Translations under genes and position numbers: made by a program
Source: Hydractinia symbiolongicarpus
Taxonomy: Eukaryota; Cnidaria; Hydrozoa; Anthoathecata; Hydractiniidae
Direction of reading: 5' to 3'
NCBI RefSeq assembly: GCF_029227915.1
Contig: NC_079875.1
Span: 19,771,001 to 19,835,000, forward strand
Length of the DNA stretch: 64,000 nucleotides
The notes under the pieces: model-generated
Seen by the model: the letters and a program-made list of their open reading frames with translations, nothing else
The model's database searches: none
Told to the model about the DNA's origin: nothing
Part shown: in pieces, positions 44,363-56,629 of the stretch
How positions within the stretch are numbered: the stretch's first letter is position 1
Layout of the letters: each line of letters starts with the position of its first letter

Positions 44363-44565
44363 GTTGGTCAACTTGGTTTGACAATTAGTCTACTTGGTTT
44401 GACACTTAGGTCAACTTAGTTTGACCTTTAGTTAACTTGGTTTGACATTTAGTTAACTTGGTTTGACATTTAGTTAACTTGGTTTGACATTTAGTTAACT
44501 TGGTTTGACATTTAGTCAACTTGATTTGACAATTAGTCAACTTGGTTTGACATTTAGTCTAATAA
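44363..44565. repeat. Minisatellite, 21-bp unit, about 9-10 copies
   Basis: GACATTTAGTTAACTTGGTTT repeats head to tail; the outer units diverge (GTCAACTTGG, GTCTACTTGG, ATTAGTCAACTTG) while four central ones are almost identical. Each unit contains GTTAAC or GTCAAC. Not coding: every frame has stops. Confidence 0.95.
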
Positions 44566-44989
44566 CCAATGGAACTAGAAAATAAATGCGTTTGTGTGCG
44601 TACAAAAATCACGGGTCACTTTCTTATTTCTTAAGCATGGCGTTACGCTAAAATTTACTAACTTAAAGAAAATCGCAAAACGGGGGTTTATTTGTTGCTG
44701 ATGTTAAAGCCGTACGGGGCCGTTATTGTTAAAATAATTTTGGTTTTACCACCGGTTTAACTGGCTCGCGTCTTATATGAGCACATGCATTTTTTATAAG
44801 GTTTTCTACAGCATGGCGAGATCTCGCCTAAGTGGGGTAGCCCGTTAACCGCGCCAGCTCGCCTCCATATGAACAGCCCCTGAGAATACAAGCAGGAGCA
44901 GCGACAAAAAAAAAAATAAATAAAGTGAGTTAAAGGTGAGTTAAAAACGAATAAGTAAGTTTAAACGAAAATAAGAAAAAACTCACTGA
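44566..44989. other. No supported gene
   Basis: Sequence between the 21-bp minisatellite and a pogo-like terminal fragment; no open frame or repeat recognised. Confidence 0.5.
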
Positions 44990-45307
44990 CTTGCGATTTC
45001 TTGCGATTTCTCTTTGTCTTACAAAAAAACCAAAACATTCGAATTCGACAGAGATTCAAATTACGAAAAACAAATACATTCGAAAGTTTTAATGGTATAT
45101 TTACACTTAAAAATTCGGATTATAATACAGAGAATTCAGCCGAAGGGACCTGAAAATTAGCTCAGATTATAGGTTTTCGGATTACAGAGATTCGGATAAT
45201 AGAAAGTAGATTATGAGAGTTTCTTAAGGAAAATTGACGGTGAGTTTTAATTTGTTGAGATGATAGAAAGATTCGGATAATAGAGATTCGGATTAGAGAG
45301 TCAACTG
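44990..45307. mobile_element. Solo end of a third pogo-like element (family C)
   Basis: The right end reads GATTCGGATAATAGAGATTCGG then AGAGAGTCAACTG (shown in two pieces). It parallels the pogo B end, including the internal landmark AGAGTTTCTTAAGGAAA...GACGGTG (AGAGTTTATTAGGAAA...CACGGTG in B). The word ATTCGGAT[TA]A[TC]AGAG is repeated at least five times. No left end and no coding sequence was found, so this is a fragment. Confidence 0.6.
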
Positions 45308-45875
45308 TTCTTGCTTGGCCATCCCAGAAGTAGACGAGCGAAAATAGTATACCAGACATTAAAAAGTATATTGAAGGCAATCAAAAACCCTAACATATTT
45401 CGTTAAGCCAGTATTCCTTGCAGAATTTCTCAAATTTTTTGAAATTTTGTCATGAATATACAGTTTGCAACACATACCAAATTCAGCTATTTAATATATC
45501 GCATACAATAAAATGTGAAATATGGCTTTGGTGATCTTTTTTCCAACTGGTCTGAGAAAGTAATTTTCGTAGATTTACCTTTTAAATGTCACACATATAC
45601 TGCGTTATTGGAACCTTTAATTTTGTTGATCATTTATATAATAATGCAGATTGTAAGAGTCGCACTGCTTTTTTTAATTCACGTATAATTGTTAGATGGA
45701 TTAAATGAGAAATTAGTGATATTTAGGTGTATGACCGTGGAAGAATCCACTTTATCTCATTTAATCCATGTAACGGACACACATACATCAAAAAGTACAA
45801 ACACACAGCAGTGAGAATTCTAGAATCTGTTTGTACTAATCCATCCAGCCCAGTAACTTAAAGTTAAAAACTTTT
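45308..45875. other. No supported gene
   Basis: AT-rich sequence upstream of the Ty3/gypsy coding region. No long terminal repeat could be recognised by comparison with the sequence after 48505. Confidence 0.5.
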
Positions 45876-45879
45876 ACAG

Positions 45880-48504
45880 GGGAAATCATAACACCCTTGG
45901 AATCAGCTGCTGTAAACGTCTATATCGTACCCGGGGAATCTCCTTCATTGTTAGGTCGAGATTGGCCAAAAGTAATCAAGTTAGATTGGGCCAGTTTGTT
46001 CCAGGTCAAGCATTCTAGCAATACCAATCTACAGCAAATATTAGTACAGCATGCCGCCGTGTTTACGGAAAGTATGGGATTGCTGAAGGACTTTAGAGTC
46101 CATATTCCTGTGGAATCCTCTGTCGCACCAAAGTTTTGCAAAGCACGACCAGTCCCGTATGCCTTAAAGACAAGATCGACACTGAACTTGATAGACTTGT
46201 ACAAGATGGCATATATGAACCAGTTGAATATTCAAGATGGGCAGCCCCTATCGTAACGGTAAAGAAAGAGGACGGTACTGTCATAATATGCGGCGATTAC
46301 AAACAGACAATAAACCAGGCTGCACCTTGTGATTCTTATCCAATTCCGCGAACTGACGAACTTTTCGCCTCAATGTCAGGGAGAAAAGTTCACAAAGCTG
46401 TATTTGAGTCATGCATACCAGCAATTCGAGTTGGACGAGAAAACAAGAGAATACCTCACAATAAACACACACCGTGGCTTGTACCGCCCTACAAGACTTC
46501 AGTATGGAGTACATTCCACCACCGGCATTTTTCAGAGGGAAATGGATAGGCGACTCCGCAATATACCACGTACCAAAGTGCGAGTAGACGATATTTTAAT
46601 ATCTGGTAAGGATGATGAGGAACATTTGAGAAATTTATTGTCAGTCCTGCAAGTGATTGAAAGCTCTGGATTGCGACTGAAGGAAGTCAAATGCGTATTT
46701 CTAGCAGAAGAGGTGACTTATCTGGGTTACAACATTACCAAAGAAGGAATATCGTTTTCACCAGAGAAGGTCAAAGCTATAAGAAATGCAGCCCCTCCAG
46801 AGAATGTTACCCAGTTAATAACTTATCTCGGAATGCTCAACTATTATTATCGTTATCTACCAAACCTTTCTGCAATGATTGAACCACTGCATCGTCTGCT
46901 GAGAAAGGGGACAACCTTTCACTGGAAAACCGACGAGAAAAAGCGTTTACCGAATCGAAAGCTCTACTATATAAAGCACCGTTTCTGACGCATTTTGACC
47001 CCCAACGTTCGATCCTTGTGTCCTGTGACGCCTCTCCTTATGGGATAGGTGCTGTTCTCGCCCATGTAATGGATGATGGTTTCGAGAAGCACGTATGTTA
47101 TATTTCACGGACTCTTTCTCCAGCAGAGAGGAATTATGCCCACGTTGAGAAAGAGGGTTTAGCCATAGTATTCGCAGTCAAAAAGCTCCATCAATACCTT
47201 TATGGACAGTCTTTCAAAATTATAACTGATCACAAAGCTCTTTTGGGACTATTCGGACAAAACAAATCAATTCCACCGCTTGCAGCTGCTCGTGTTCAGA
47301 GATGGGCGCTCCTACTGTCTTCTTATAACTACGTCTTGAAGTACAAGCCAGGTGTCAATCACGCCAACGCTGACTGTCTAAGCCGCCTTCCACTTCACAT
47401 GATGGACCTAGTGCAAGCACCACTAACCCCCGCTGATGTTAAGCTACATACAAGTCGTGACCCAGTCCTGAGCAAAGTGTTGGACCTGATATCGGTTGGA
47501 AAGTAAACCGAGAAATAGAAATACAACCGTACTTTTCAAGGAAGGGTCAACTCAGCATCGACAACCAATGCTTGATGTGGGGTTCTCGTGTCATTATACC
47601 AAGCTCGTTACGACCACAACTGCTTGGACAATTTCACCAGTCTCACACATGGATCACTGGCATGAAAAGTTTGGCGAGAAGTTTTGTGCGGTGGTCAAAG
47701 ATGGATTCTGAGATTGAGTTAACCGTCAAAAATTGCAAAACCTGTGAGATCCACCAAAAAATGCCAGATGCAGCACCAATACATTCTTGGAAATACCCAA
47801 GTCAACCCTGGGAGCGAATCCACATGGATTATGCGGGACTGTTTTTGAACAAAATGTTTTTGATAGTTGTTGATGCTTTTTCAAAATGAGTGGAAGTAAT
47901 AGTCATGAATAGCTCCACCTCCACTGCGACTATTGAGCAGCTGCGCAATATCTTTGCCACGCATGGCCTGCCTGGAGTTTGTGTTAGTGATAATGGACCG
48001 TGTTTCGCAAGCACTGAATTTGAGCAACTTATTAAGCGAAATAACATCAGACACATTTTTTCTGCACCATACCATCCTGCTTCAAATGGACAAGCAGAGA
48101 GAACCGTCCAAACTGTGAAAAACAGCCTTAAAAAGATAGAATCGAATGGTCAATCCATTGAGACCAGAGTAAGACGTTTGCTGTTCACGTACCGCATCAC
48201 ACTACACACCACCACGGGCAGGACACCTGCAGAACTACTGTTCAATCGTCAATTAAGGAGTGCCCTCCATTTCGTTAAACCAGATCTGAAACAGACAGTC
48301 AAGGGGAAACAGATGGATTCTGTGAATCGAAGTCATCGATTGAAACCGCTGCGGCAATTTCTATATCAAGAGGAGGTACTGATTAGAAAGTTTGGTCAAG
48401 GACCACGGTGGGTGAGAGGGAATATTTCGAGAAAGAGAGGACCTGTGACATACGATGTTGAAGTGGGAGAGAAAATTGTTCAACGCCATATCGATCAAAT
48501 GTGA
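45880..48504 (+). pseudogene. Ty3/gypsy retrotransposon pol (RT, RNase H, integrase), 5'-truncated
   Basis: Begins at the protease end (ESPSLLGRDWPKVIKLDW), then RT: LVQDGIYEPVEYSRWAAPIV, EDGTVIICGDYKQTIN, KLYLSHAYQQFELD, TKVRVDDILISG, LRLKEVKCVFL, GYNITKEGIS. RNase H: ILVSCDASPYGIGAVL, EKEGLAIVFAVKKLHQYLYG, IITDHKALLGLF. Integrase: zinc-binding HTWITG...CKTCEIH, MDYAGLF, VSDNGPCF, PASNGQAERTVQ, then the C-terminal RKFGQGPRWVRG, ending at 48504. The RT motif A Asp is replaced by Tyr (KLYLSHAY); the VDD of motif C is kept. Frameshifts lie near 46165, 46430 and 46940-46985 and after 47506, and a TGA at 47887-47889 replaces the Trp of SKWVEV. Gag, protease start and both LTRs were not found. Confidence 0.9.
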
Positions 48505-48939
48505 AAGGGAATCCTCTGTGAAAGGGAAAAAGTGTTGTAAAACATTAAGATCTATCAAAAAGGGATTCATTGATGAAGAACTTGCTAAATATAGTTATAT
48601 TGCTGGAGGATATTAAAGTTTTTGTCATTTTTAGGAGCTTTTATTGAAAATGTTTATTGTTATAAGTTTTTTAACAGCTTTTTTTAATTTTAACTTTTTC
48701 CGCTTTTCACGAGATTTCAAAACACAATTTCTGAAGATCTATAACTCTAATTGACATGAAATTCTCAGGGATTGTTCAGATGACTTACAAGATTAATTTG
48801 ACAGATGGAATTTGGGAATAAGTCCTTTAAAACTGATATGGCACTTTATATACTATTTTTTGCAAAATTTTGGTGTTTTTTTCAAAAAAAATTTAAAAAT
48901 GTCTATTATTTTTTATACAGGAAGTGTTTTACACAACCT
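48505..48939. other. No supported gene
   Basis: Flank of the Ty3/gypsy fragment, where a 3' LTR would be expected, but no second copy of this sequence was found in the window. Confidence 0.5.
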
Positions 48940-50358
48940 CAGCCCTTAAAATTGAATTTTTTTACGGCGGCAATAAAACTGCCGACGTGAGATACATTTC
49001 AACTGAGTTGCGTCGGCATTTTTTTTTTCGTAGTAAATTTTTTTAGCTGGCAAAAACTTTCGTCATTCACCTTGTATTGGGGCTAGACCTCACATAAATT
49101 CGATGTATTGATTTTCTAAGACGATGACAAATGGAAACGGACTACAAGTCCCATGACCTACTTTCCCGATGATGTACTTCGTTAAGTTAATAGTTCACTG
49201 CCAACTGGCTTTCTATATGTTTCGAGACGAACTCATTAGAAAGTACGTTATGCACGTGCTATTTACGAACTGAAGGTCAGGGCATTCAATAAGTTATATA
49301 TCGCAGAAGTCGCCGGTGACATGTTTCGAAAATGCTTGTCACCGGCACAGTTCACCATGAATCAAAACTGTACAGGAGACTCAATATATAGAGTCTTCGC
49401 AGAACATCTCTCCTCACAAAACCGAGGGCAGGGCTGACTCATTGCCTGCTGTGTCGTGTGGGAGAGAGAACTACCGGACTTCTTTTTAATACGATATACA
49501 ATTTTTTGATTATAGTTATTACGAATCGAATGGCACCACGGTATTTCTGTAACGTGAATAATTGTAGTGATAATGACCTAACTTACTGAAAATCGAGTGT
49601 AATTATTCTTCAGTCGCAATGAGTGGGGGAAGCTCAAACAATATCACAATTAACATTATTTGATTCTGCTTGCCACAGTTCCTTTCAAATTTTCATTATT
49701 TTTGTTGTTTTGATAATGACATCTACAAACTTTGCAAAGCACTTTAGCAATTTCATTAGAGTCATTTTCCGATTCAAACCCTAACTCAGGAAAATTCCAC
49801 GAAAGAACCGTTTTTTTTCACCATGTTTACTTTTTTATTTTATTTTCGTGAATTCAGGAAATTATTCCATCCGTTTAGTTTCGAATGAAATAAACCACCC
49901 GCCGAATACTGTGTGGATTCCCGTGTGCATTCCCATGTGGAGACCTGGTTTCTTTTAGGATAAGGAACTCGAGAAAAATGTATGCCAGTTTTCATATTAC
50001 GCCAGAGAAAATGTGATGTAAAAATTCACCACAAAGGCTTTAATATTACAAAGAATAACATGCGATCAGTTGAAAAGTTTGTTTTTCAAAAAAAATGGTA
50101 GTAGAAACCTGGTTATAATACGTGAGCAGGTACGATAGAAATATACATGATCACATGTTCTTAAAAGTCCGCCAAAATAAAAATTAATTCTTTGTTAATT
50201 TATTTCTTCGTGGATGTTGAAAATAAGTTGTTGTTTTTAAAAATTTCACAACAAAATTACGTCGGCAATTTTTTTGCCGACTCAACTACGGTATTTTCTC
50301 ATTTTACGTCGGCAATCACGTCGGCAGTGCCGAATGCCGACGCTAATTTTAGGGGCTG
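48940..50358. mobile_element. Inverted-repeat DNA element rich in GTCGGC words
   Basis: The left end CAGCCCTTAAAATTG and the right end CTAATTTTAGGGGCTG are inverted repeats. Next to them are CGGCGGCAATAAAACTGCC / GACGTGAG / GCGTCGGCATTTTTT on the left and ACGTCGGCAATTTTTTTGCC / ACGTCGGCAATCACGTCGGC on the right, i.e. a repeated TGCCGACG word at both ends. A possible short exon (from ATG 49530: MAPRYFCNVNNCSDN) is too short to name. Target duplication is unclear (AACCT on both sides with an offset). Superfamily is unknown. Confidence 0.6.
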
Positions 50359-51461
50359 AAACCTATCTGTTAAAATGTGAGTTAGCCTATCTGCAATAAG
50401 TGTGTAAAGTTTTAAGCCATAATCTTAACCCTGAGTTATCATGTTTTGAAATATGGACCGAAAACAGGGTTTTTCGGTCAACTTTCTGCCATTATGGATT
50501 ATATTTTAGGGAAAAAAATTTTTTTTTTTGATTTTTTTTCTTTCCACATTATGTATGTTCAAATTTCAGTAAGACATTTAGTATAAATACCAAATATAAA
50601 ATTTTTTGTCATTTTGGTGTTGTGCCACCTTAAAAGATTTACTGTTTTTATATTAAGGGGGTAATAAATTAAAGCTGCTTGTTTAAAAAAGGTGAATATG
50701 TGACCTTAACTTGGCAGCACAACAACACGTTATTATTACTTACATTATACCCACAACAACTCTTCATAGAGGTTTATTACAAAATACTAGTTTTTACTTT
50801 TATCCTTGAATGCTGAATCATTCATTTTGTGGTTCAGTATTTTTTACGCATTTGCCAAACTGGTGGTTATGCAGAAACAATATTAGATTTTTCTCTACAT
50901 TGTGATGGCCACGCTTCGATGATTACACTGTTTTATTAAAAATAATTACACAAGTTAAAGATCAAAATAGCAAAAATGCTATTAGTTGAATAACACGACG
51001 AAAGTATTTTTATTTTTATTACTGAACTTAGTAGACTAATTCATGAGTAAAGATAAAGAAAATAAAGATTTGTAAACAAAGCTGAAACCGCGATATTGCA
51101 CGTTCGATTTGTTGTTGAAAGATTCCGGTCCGTGTATTTATCAAATTTGACGCCATCTCATCACAACAAACTTCATCGTTCGAAGTTAGATGTATGTTTT
51201 GACCAAGGGAAGTGCGAGTCTGTTTTTTAAGCTCCTCTTCTTTGATGATTGTTACAGTTTTTTGTCAAACGGAAATGTGAGCGCATGTCTACTTTGGGTG
51301 GCGCAAGTCCGTGACGAGGAGCAGTAGTTGAAATATGACATGACAAGCGCACTAATTAAAAGGTTTTTTGCGTGAGGTTAAACAAGATGTAATGGTTCTA
51401 ATTTTAGAATATTTAATTAGTATTTTTCTATTTATGTTATTAATGTGCTCTTCCTATTGCA
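50359..51461. other. No supported gene
   Basis: AT-rich. A poly-T run lies near 50520. No recognisable open frames or repeats. Confidence 0.5.
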
Positions 51462-51479
51462 TTGTTCATCAAAAGTTAC

Positions 51480-51900
51480 CCCGAGATATTTAACTTTTTT
51501 TGCTCCTCTTCAAAGGAATATAGTTTTTGTTCTCAACTTTTTAACTGGTTTTGCTTGCCGAAAAAGATAGTTTCAGTTTTGTCCGTATTAATAGTCATTT
51601 TGTTATTATTCAACCAGAGGTCGACTTGCGAAAGTTCTAATTCGACCTGCGAGACAAGGGTATCCAAGTTTTTATGGGACGAAATAATTATTGTATCATC
51701 TGCATACTGATGCAGATCTGATCTTGTGTTGTTTACCGGAGTCAACTGCATTCGGTTTGTTAAGTAGGACTCGATCCAGTCAAAGGCAGCATCTGTGATG
51801 CCAAAACAACATAGCTTTTTTAACAAAATCTTATGAACAACAGTGTCAAAAGCTTTTTTAAGGCTAGTTTAGCACCTACACTGACAAAAAATGAATTAAA
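51480..51900 (-). pseudogene. LINE reverse transcriptase fragment, internally deleted
   Basis: Minus strand: KLCCFGITDAAFDWIESYL, TNRMQLTPVNNTRSDLH, joined directly to [18 protein letters not shown], then [20 protein letters not shown]. Same family as 22681-23560, about 90 percent alike by eye. The PQGS to LYIDDL stretch has been deleted in frame, so YADD follows SDLH at once. At the right end (near 51865) the sequence jumps to the GAKLA-encoding part, a second deletion. Only a dead fragment remains. Confidence 0.85.
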
Positions 51901-52310
51901 TGTGTTTGAAATTTCTCTTGGGTGAGATAATTCCGTAACATCGTTTTGGACTACTTGCTTTATTGAGGTAGTATTGCCTGACTTATCAGGAACCACTTTT
52001 CTAAGGGTTTTCCAATCGATTTTTTTTGAATCGATTTTTGAGACCTATTATCTGGTTCCTTTTTGTTTGAAAGCTTCCCAGTCTATGACGAATTGTGTTT
52101 TTGATGCTTTATGATGCTTTTGATGCTGTTTCATCCTCATATCTGTGATCCATATCTGGGATCGCGGTTGGAGAAAGGTGGGGATGCGGAATATGACCCC
52201 CTGCATCAGTGTTCACGCCCCTGCGTCTTTTCCCGAGAAACAAAAGCGCCCTTTCAAATTTTACTGAGCCGATACATCGTTTGACATAGTATGTAGCTAA
52301 TTTACCTTGT
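51901..52310. other. No supported gene
   Basis: Possibly further LINE 5' material, with AATCGATTTTTTTTGAATCGAT at about 52015-52036 forming a small palindrome. No motif is certain. Confidence 0.4.
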
Positions 52311-52529
52311 AAGTCGTCCACGTATTACTTCCTGAATATGAAGGAGATAACATATTTGAAGCCCCCTTCTAACTTCCGTACCAACGTGAACTTAATGGAG
52401 ATAATGAATTCTCATTCTTTATTTGCCCAGCTTACAGCACTGTGTAGTATGGAGCCTATTTTCCTGTAGCACACTGTAGTGTGGCGTATCAATGTCTGTT
52501 GTCAAGCGTAGCAGCCCTTTTATTCCTTG

Positions 52530-52945
52530 TAGTAGAATGTAGTAAAGCGTAATTTTTCGTAGCGATGTGTGGTAGAGCGTATTGCTCTGTAGTGAGTGTA
52601 GTACCCTGTAGTAGAGTGTAGTAGCGTGTAGTAGACCGCAGTAGATAGTATTTCTCTGTAGTAGAGCGTATTTCTTTGTAGTAGAGTGTAGTAGCCTGTA
52701 GTAGAGTGTGGTAGCCTGTAGTAGAGTGTAGTAGCCTGTAGTAGAGTGTAGTGGCCTGTAATAGGGCGTAGCAGAGCGTATTTCTCTATAGTAAAGCGTA
52801 TTTCTCTGTAGTAGAGTGTAGTAGCCTGTAGTAGAGTGTAGTAGCCTGTAGTAGAGTGTAGTAGCCTGTAGTAGAGCGTATTTCTCTGCAGTAAAGCGTG
52901 TTTTTTTGCATAAAAGCAAAGTAAAGTTGCATTTCTTTGTAGCAA
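52530..52945 (-). repeat. Left-arm minisatellite (GTAGTAGAGTGTAGTAGCCT type)
   Basis: About twenty units of 20-21 bp, GTAGTAGAGTGTAGTAGCCT, interspersed with AGCGTATTTCTCTGTAGTAG units. On the minus strand every frame gives Tyr/Leu/Thr repeats (TTGYYTLLQ), which are repeat artefacts. The same array occurs inverted at 60752-61234. Confidence 0.95.
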
Positions 52946-53469
52946 AGTGTGGTACGGCGTCTTTTTCTAGTGCTGTGCAACTTAGTCATCCACGTTTAGA
53001 ATGTGACTAAAAAGCTACTTACAATTCATATACAAACTCGATTTACAAAAAAAAAATAATTATTTACAGACCCAAGAGTATGGTTAAAAAACGCAGGGGC
53101 TTACAGCAGTTAAGCTTCATACAAATAGTTTTAAAAAATATTCCAACTATTCAGTCAATGTGAACTGGTGAAAACGGTGTTTAAATGGCTACCATCGCCA
53201 TAATGGTTTCGCACTATATAAAAACGAAACAAAATCTGGACATGTTCTCACAAAGAGTTTTTTATCAGTACATCAGTTTAGTTGGTAGATAAACAAGGCA
53301 TAAAGAGCGGTTCGGTAGTGTTCATCATATCACATACAAAGAAGCAAACTTAGCAGACCCGCTTAAAAATTCCTTCTCAATTTTACAACTTGTGTTCTAC
53401 TGTGCTCACCCAACGAGTTTGAAATACCTAGAATGCACACCATGGCCCTCCAATGCAGCAAAATGTACT

Positions 53470-53690
53470 AATCCATACATCATCAGTTTGTTTGAGCCTT
53501 ACGGAATACATCACAAGCAATGTATTTCTTTGGGATCATGAGTGAACCTGAGTGGTCACTATTACGCTAATGTTTATACACAAATCGTCAATTCTTCACA
53601 AGTTATTTCTGCGCAAATTGAGTTTCCCCTTTTGAATGTCTCTTTACTGTTTCACAAAAAAGTCAAAATTTCAGTACATTTAAGCCGGAA
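53470..53690. repeat. Left-arm inner inverted block of the 9.2-kb element
   Basis: CATACATCATCAGTTTGTTT, GAATACATCACAAGCAAT, AGTGAACCTGAGTG and ACAAGTTATTTCTGCGCAAA occur here and, inverted and in the same order, at 60490-60662. A second, more diverged copy of the first words lies at 54325-54375 in the same orientation. Confidence 0.85.
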
Positions 53691-53799
53691 CTTAAAAGAT
53701 TGCTCTGTAATGTCATCCATACTTCATAATTTTCCACTAAAGTCATTAGAAGTCCGAAAATTGCTCAACAGTTTTTGGAATTTGCAGAAATAATACCAC

Positions 53800-55659
53800 A
53801 AACTTCATAGAAAAAGTAAATAGAGGCTTTCAAACGTGGCTTGAATATCATAACGCAATAATGATGATCCTACACGATGATCCTGTACGACACGAAACTA
53901 AAGCTGAACGTATTTGTAGCCTAAGAGGGCTATTTTATCAGTAAATCAATTGGAGTTGGTACATAAGTAAGGCATGGAAGGGAGTTTGCCAGTGTTGATT
54001 ATAATATCAAAGGCAAAAGAAACAAAGTGGTAGGTCGTCCGGGTTGCCTAGTGCAATATTGTTTGTTCGTCGACCAAAGTTTAGTACCCCAAACTATGTG
54101 ACATATTTACCCATACATTATCAGGCTACAGCAGCCCCTTGAAACAGTAGCTGCATTTGAAACGATGAAAATGGCCATTGTACCTTACCAAAAATGTTTG
54201 TAAGGTAAAGCGAACACTATCCATAACGAATGCACAAAGCAACTAGTCATTCATTGTCAGTTTGTACTGAGAGACACAAATGGTAAAAGTGACTTGGAAA
54301 TCCCAAAAATACAGCAAAAAGAAATAATCCATCCATCATCAGTTTGTTCGAGCCATGATTCTGCATACATAACTTGTATTATTTATTATTATTGTTTATT
54401 GCTATTAGCGTTTATTTTGACTGACAAAGCAACAACCTGAAACTTTTAATAATTAAATATGTGGTCTTGAGGACTTTTGGATATCTTAATCTAAGGAAAT
54501 GCTTATATGACGATTTTTTTATGTGATAGTTTAAATTAAAGAAATTAAATGTTTATCATTCATTTGTTTTGTATGTTAAAAAATAATCATTTGAGGAAAC
54601 GTCTCAAATATTTGTAAAACATTCACATAACCATTTAAAAAAATGTGCAAATAGTTCTTAATTTCTTAAGTAATTTTGTTTAGGTTAATGTTATAATGCC
54701 AAAAGGAAAATACTGGGTTAGGCAACCAATGGTAGGTTTTTATTAAATTTGATTTTCGATGTGAAATTTGATTTGATATTTGATTTGAAAGAGAATATAA
54801 AGGTAACTAGCCGGGAAACCCGGCGTCGAATGAGATAGCTAAATGGCTATATCCTCGACATAAAATTTAATGTTGGGTTGGAGAAAAACCTCTTATACCA
54901 AACAAAATTAATGAAAAATAAGACTAGCCTTCAAAATATTCGTTCCTAGCCAAAAATCCTAAAACTGGGGCGTTTAACATCTGTACGTAGCTAAAAAACG
55001 TGACAATATATTTATCTTCACATTTTAGAACATAAAAAAAAGGAAAGATCAAAGGAATATCGGTAACCCTTTTGAACACACAAAATACGGCTATTATTAT
55101 AGAGATGTTATATGGTGGGTTGCACGTACTATCACTTTCATCTTAAAAATCTGTAAAGTCAACATGACAGAACACAATTATATCAACTTCTGAGCATATA
55201 AGCATATTTCATTGCTATGTTGTGCTTTTTTGTTTATAGAGAACAAACAGACAATATTGCTGACAAAAACGATAGTGAGAGCATTAGAGAACGGAGAATC
55301 CTTACAACAAGTGACGGTTAGTCCTGATATTTTTACTGTTTTTATGTTAAAAAAATGCTCGAATGTTTGTCATTATCAATTTCAAGAAGCCCTTTCGTAT
55401 TAACGAATATTCGGAAGATTTGTTCTATTTTGGTTTATCTTTTTATTTTTAGTGAAGAAACTTAAAGTCGCGATAACCTGAATCCACATCAAGCATGATG
55501 ATTCGATGGTGGTTCTATGAAATTTAAAATAAGAAATTATTGATAGACAGAAAATTTGTCAACCAGGACATAGCTTTTGCAATCTTGAAAGTTAAAATCC
55601 AATAGATAAGAATTAACAATTAGGGCCTACAAAATATTTTCCTGTTCGATTTCCTTTTA
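53800..55659. other. No supported gene; interior of the 9.2-kb element
   Basis: AT-rich. Contains ACTAGCCGGGAAACCCGGCG at about 54809, an 8-bp-arm palindrome. Open frames have no recognisable motif. Confidence 0.45.
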
Positions 55660-56015
55660 AATCTCTTTAATAATAGCCGTTTTTTGTCTGTGTGTCCGCG
55701 AAAGCCGCGTCCCGTAACGGAAACACGAATTTTTTAAAATGCGCACCAATACCAAATGCGATATATTTTTATTCACTTTGCTGCGACGGGTTAATATAAA
55801 GGACGGGCGACCCCGCGAATTTTCCGCGGGTTAACGACTAGTCTCTATAATAATAGCCGTCGTCTGTCTGTCTCTGCGCGGACCCCCCGCTGAGTTAGAA
55901 AATGATGCTACGGAAACACGAATATCAAATGCGATATATTTTTATCCACTTTGTTGCGACGGGTAAATATAATGGACGGGCGAACCCGTGGATTTTTCCA
56001 AAGACAACGACTAGT
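55660..56015 (+). repeat. Interspersed repeat R2, two tandem units
   Basis: Two successive units of about 180 bp with TAATAGCCGT(CG)TCTGTCTG, CGGAAACACGAAT, AATGCGATATATTTTTAT, CACTTTG[CT]TGCGACGGG, GGACGGGCGA and AACGACTAGT in the same order. An inverted copy is at 2255-2490. It lies inside the 9.2-kb element, so it is a later insertion or amplification. Confidence 0.8.
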
Positions 56016-56629
56016 ATTTAATATTTTGTGTGGTAGTGTTTGTGAAGGCAAAAAGTTATATATACGTAATAGTTTTGCATGTTGGCAAAAGCTTCCAAAT
56101 GGGAACAAATCCATACATCAGCTTGTTTTGACTAACCCTCTAAAAAGCTTAAGGATGAATTTCCCGTATCCAAACGCAATCCATACACATTAGATTCAGT
56201 TGTTAGATTCAGCACTTCGTTTAGACCAGCCAATTCTTCGTTGATGTTCTTAACTTAAAATATAAATTAGTTTATTTAGACTTTGACCTGAGCAGTGTCA
56301 TACGGAAATTAAATACATACAGTTTATATTTTTACTCAATGGTGTTTTAGAATTTAGCAAAAAATAATTTTTTGAGGAAACAAAATTTATTCACTTCATA
56401 TTCAACTGAGGAAGGCGAGTAAAACAAGAGAAGCGTGTATTTCAAATTTTACGTAAAATTGCCAAATACTGATGTCTTGCTGTTGATTCAATCAGTTTTC
56501 GTTCCCCAGATACGCAATTCTGTGTCGTTTTCAGAAACTATTTTCATTCGAGTTGTTTCTTTGGTGAATGAAAAACTGCAGATAGCTAGAACATGAAATG
56601 TGCTTGGCTCATCAATCTAACTGAACTTT

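Noticed and set aside
44363-44565. CRISPR array
   Set aside because: 21-bp units run head to tail without unique spacers, in a eukaryotic context.
45880-48504. Complete LTR retrotransposon
   Set aside because: No direct repeats flank the pol region, and gag and the protease start are absent, so only a fragment is annotated.
49530-49580. THAP-domain exon (MAPRYFCNVNNC)
   Set aside because: Too short, with no further THAP residues (no CxxC...CxxH continuation) in any nearby frame.
52419-52989. Overlapping Tyr/Leu/Thr-rich frames on the minus strand
   Set aside because: All three frames stay open because the 20-bp minisatellite lacks stops; the protein sequence only mirrors the repeat. The same holds for 60715-61316 on the plus strand.
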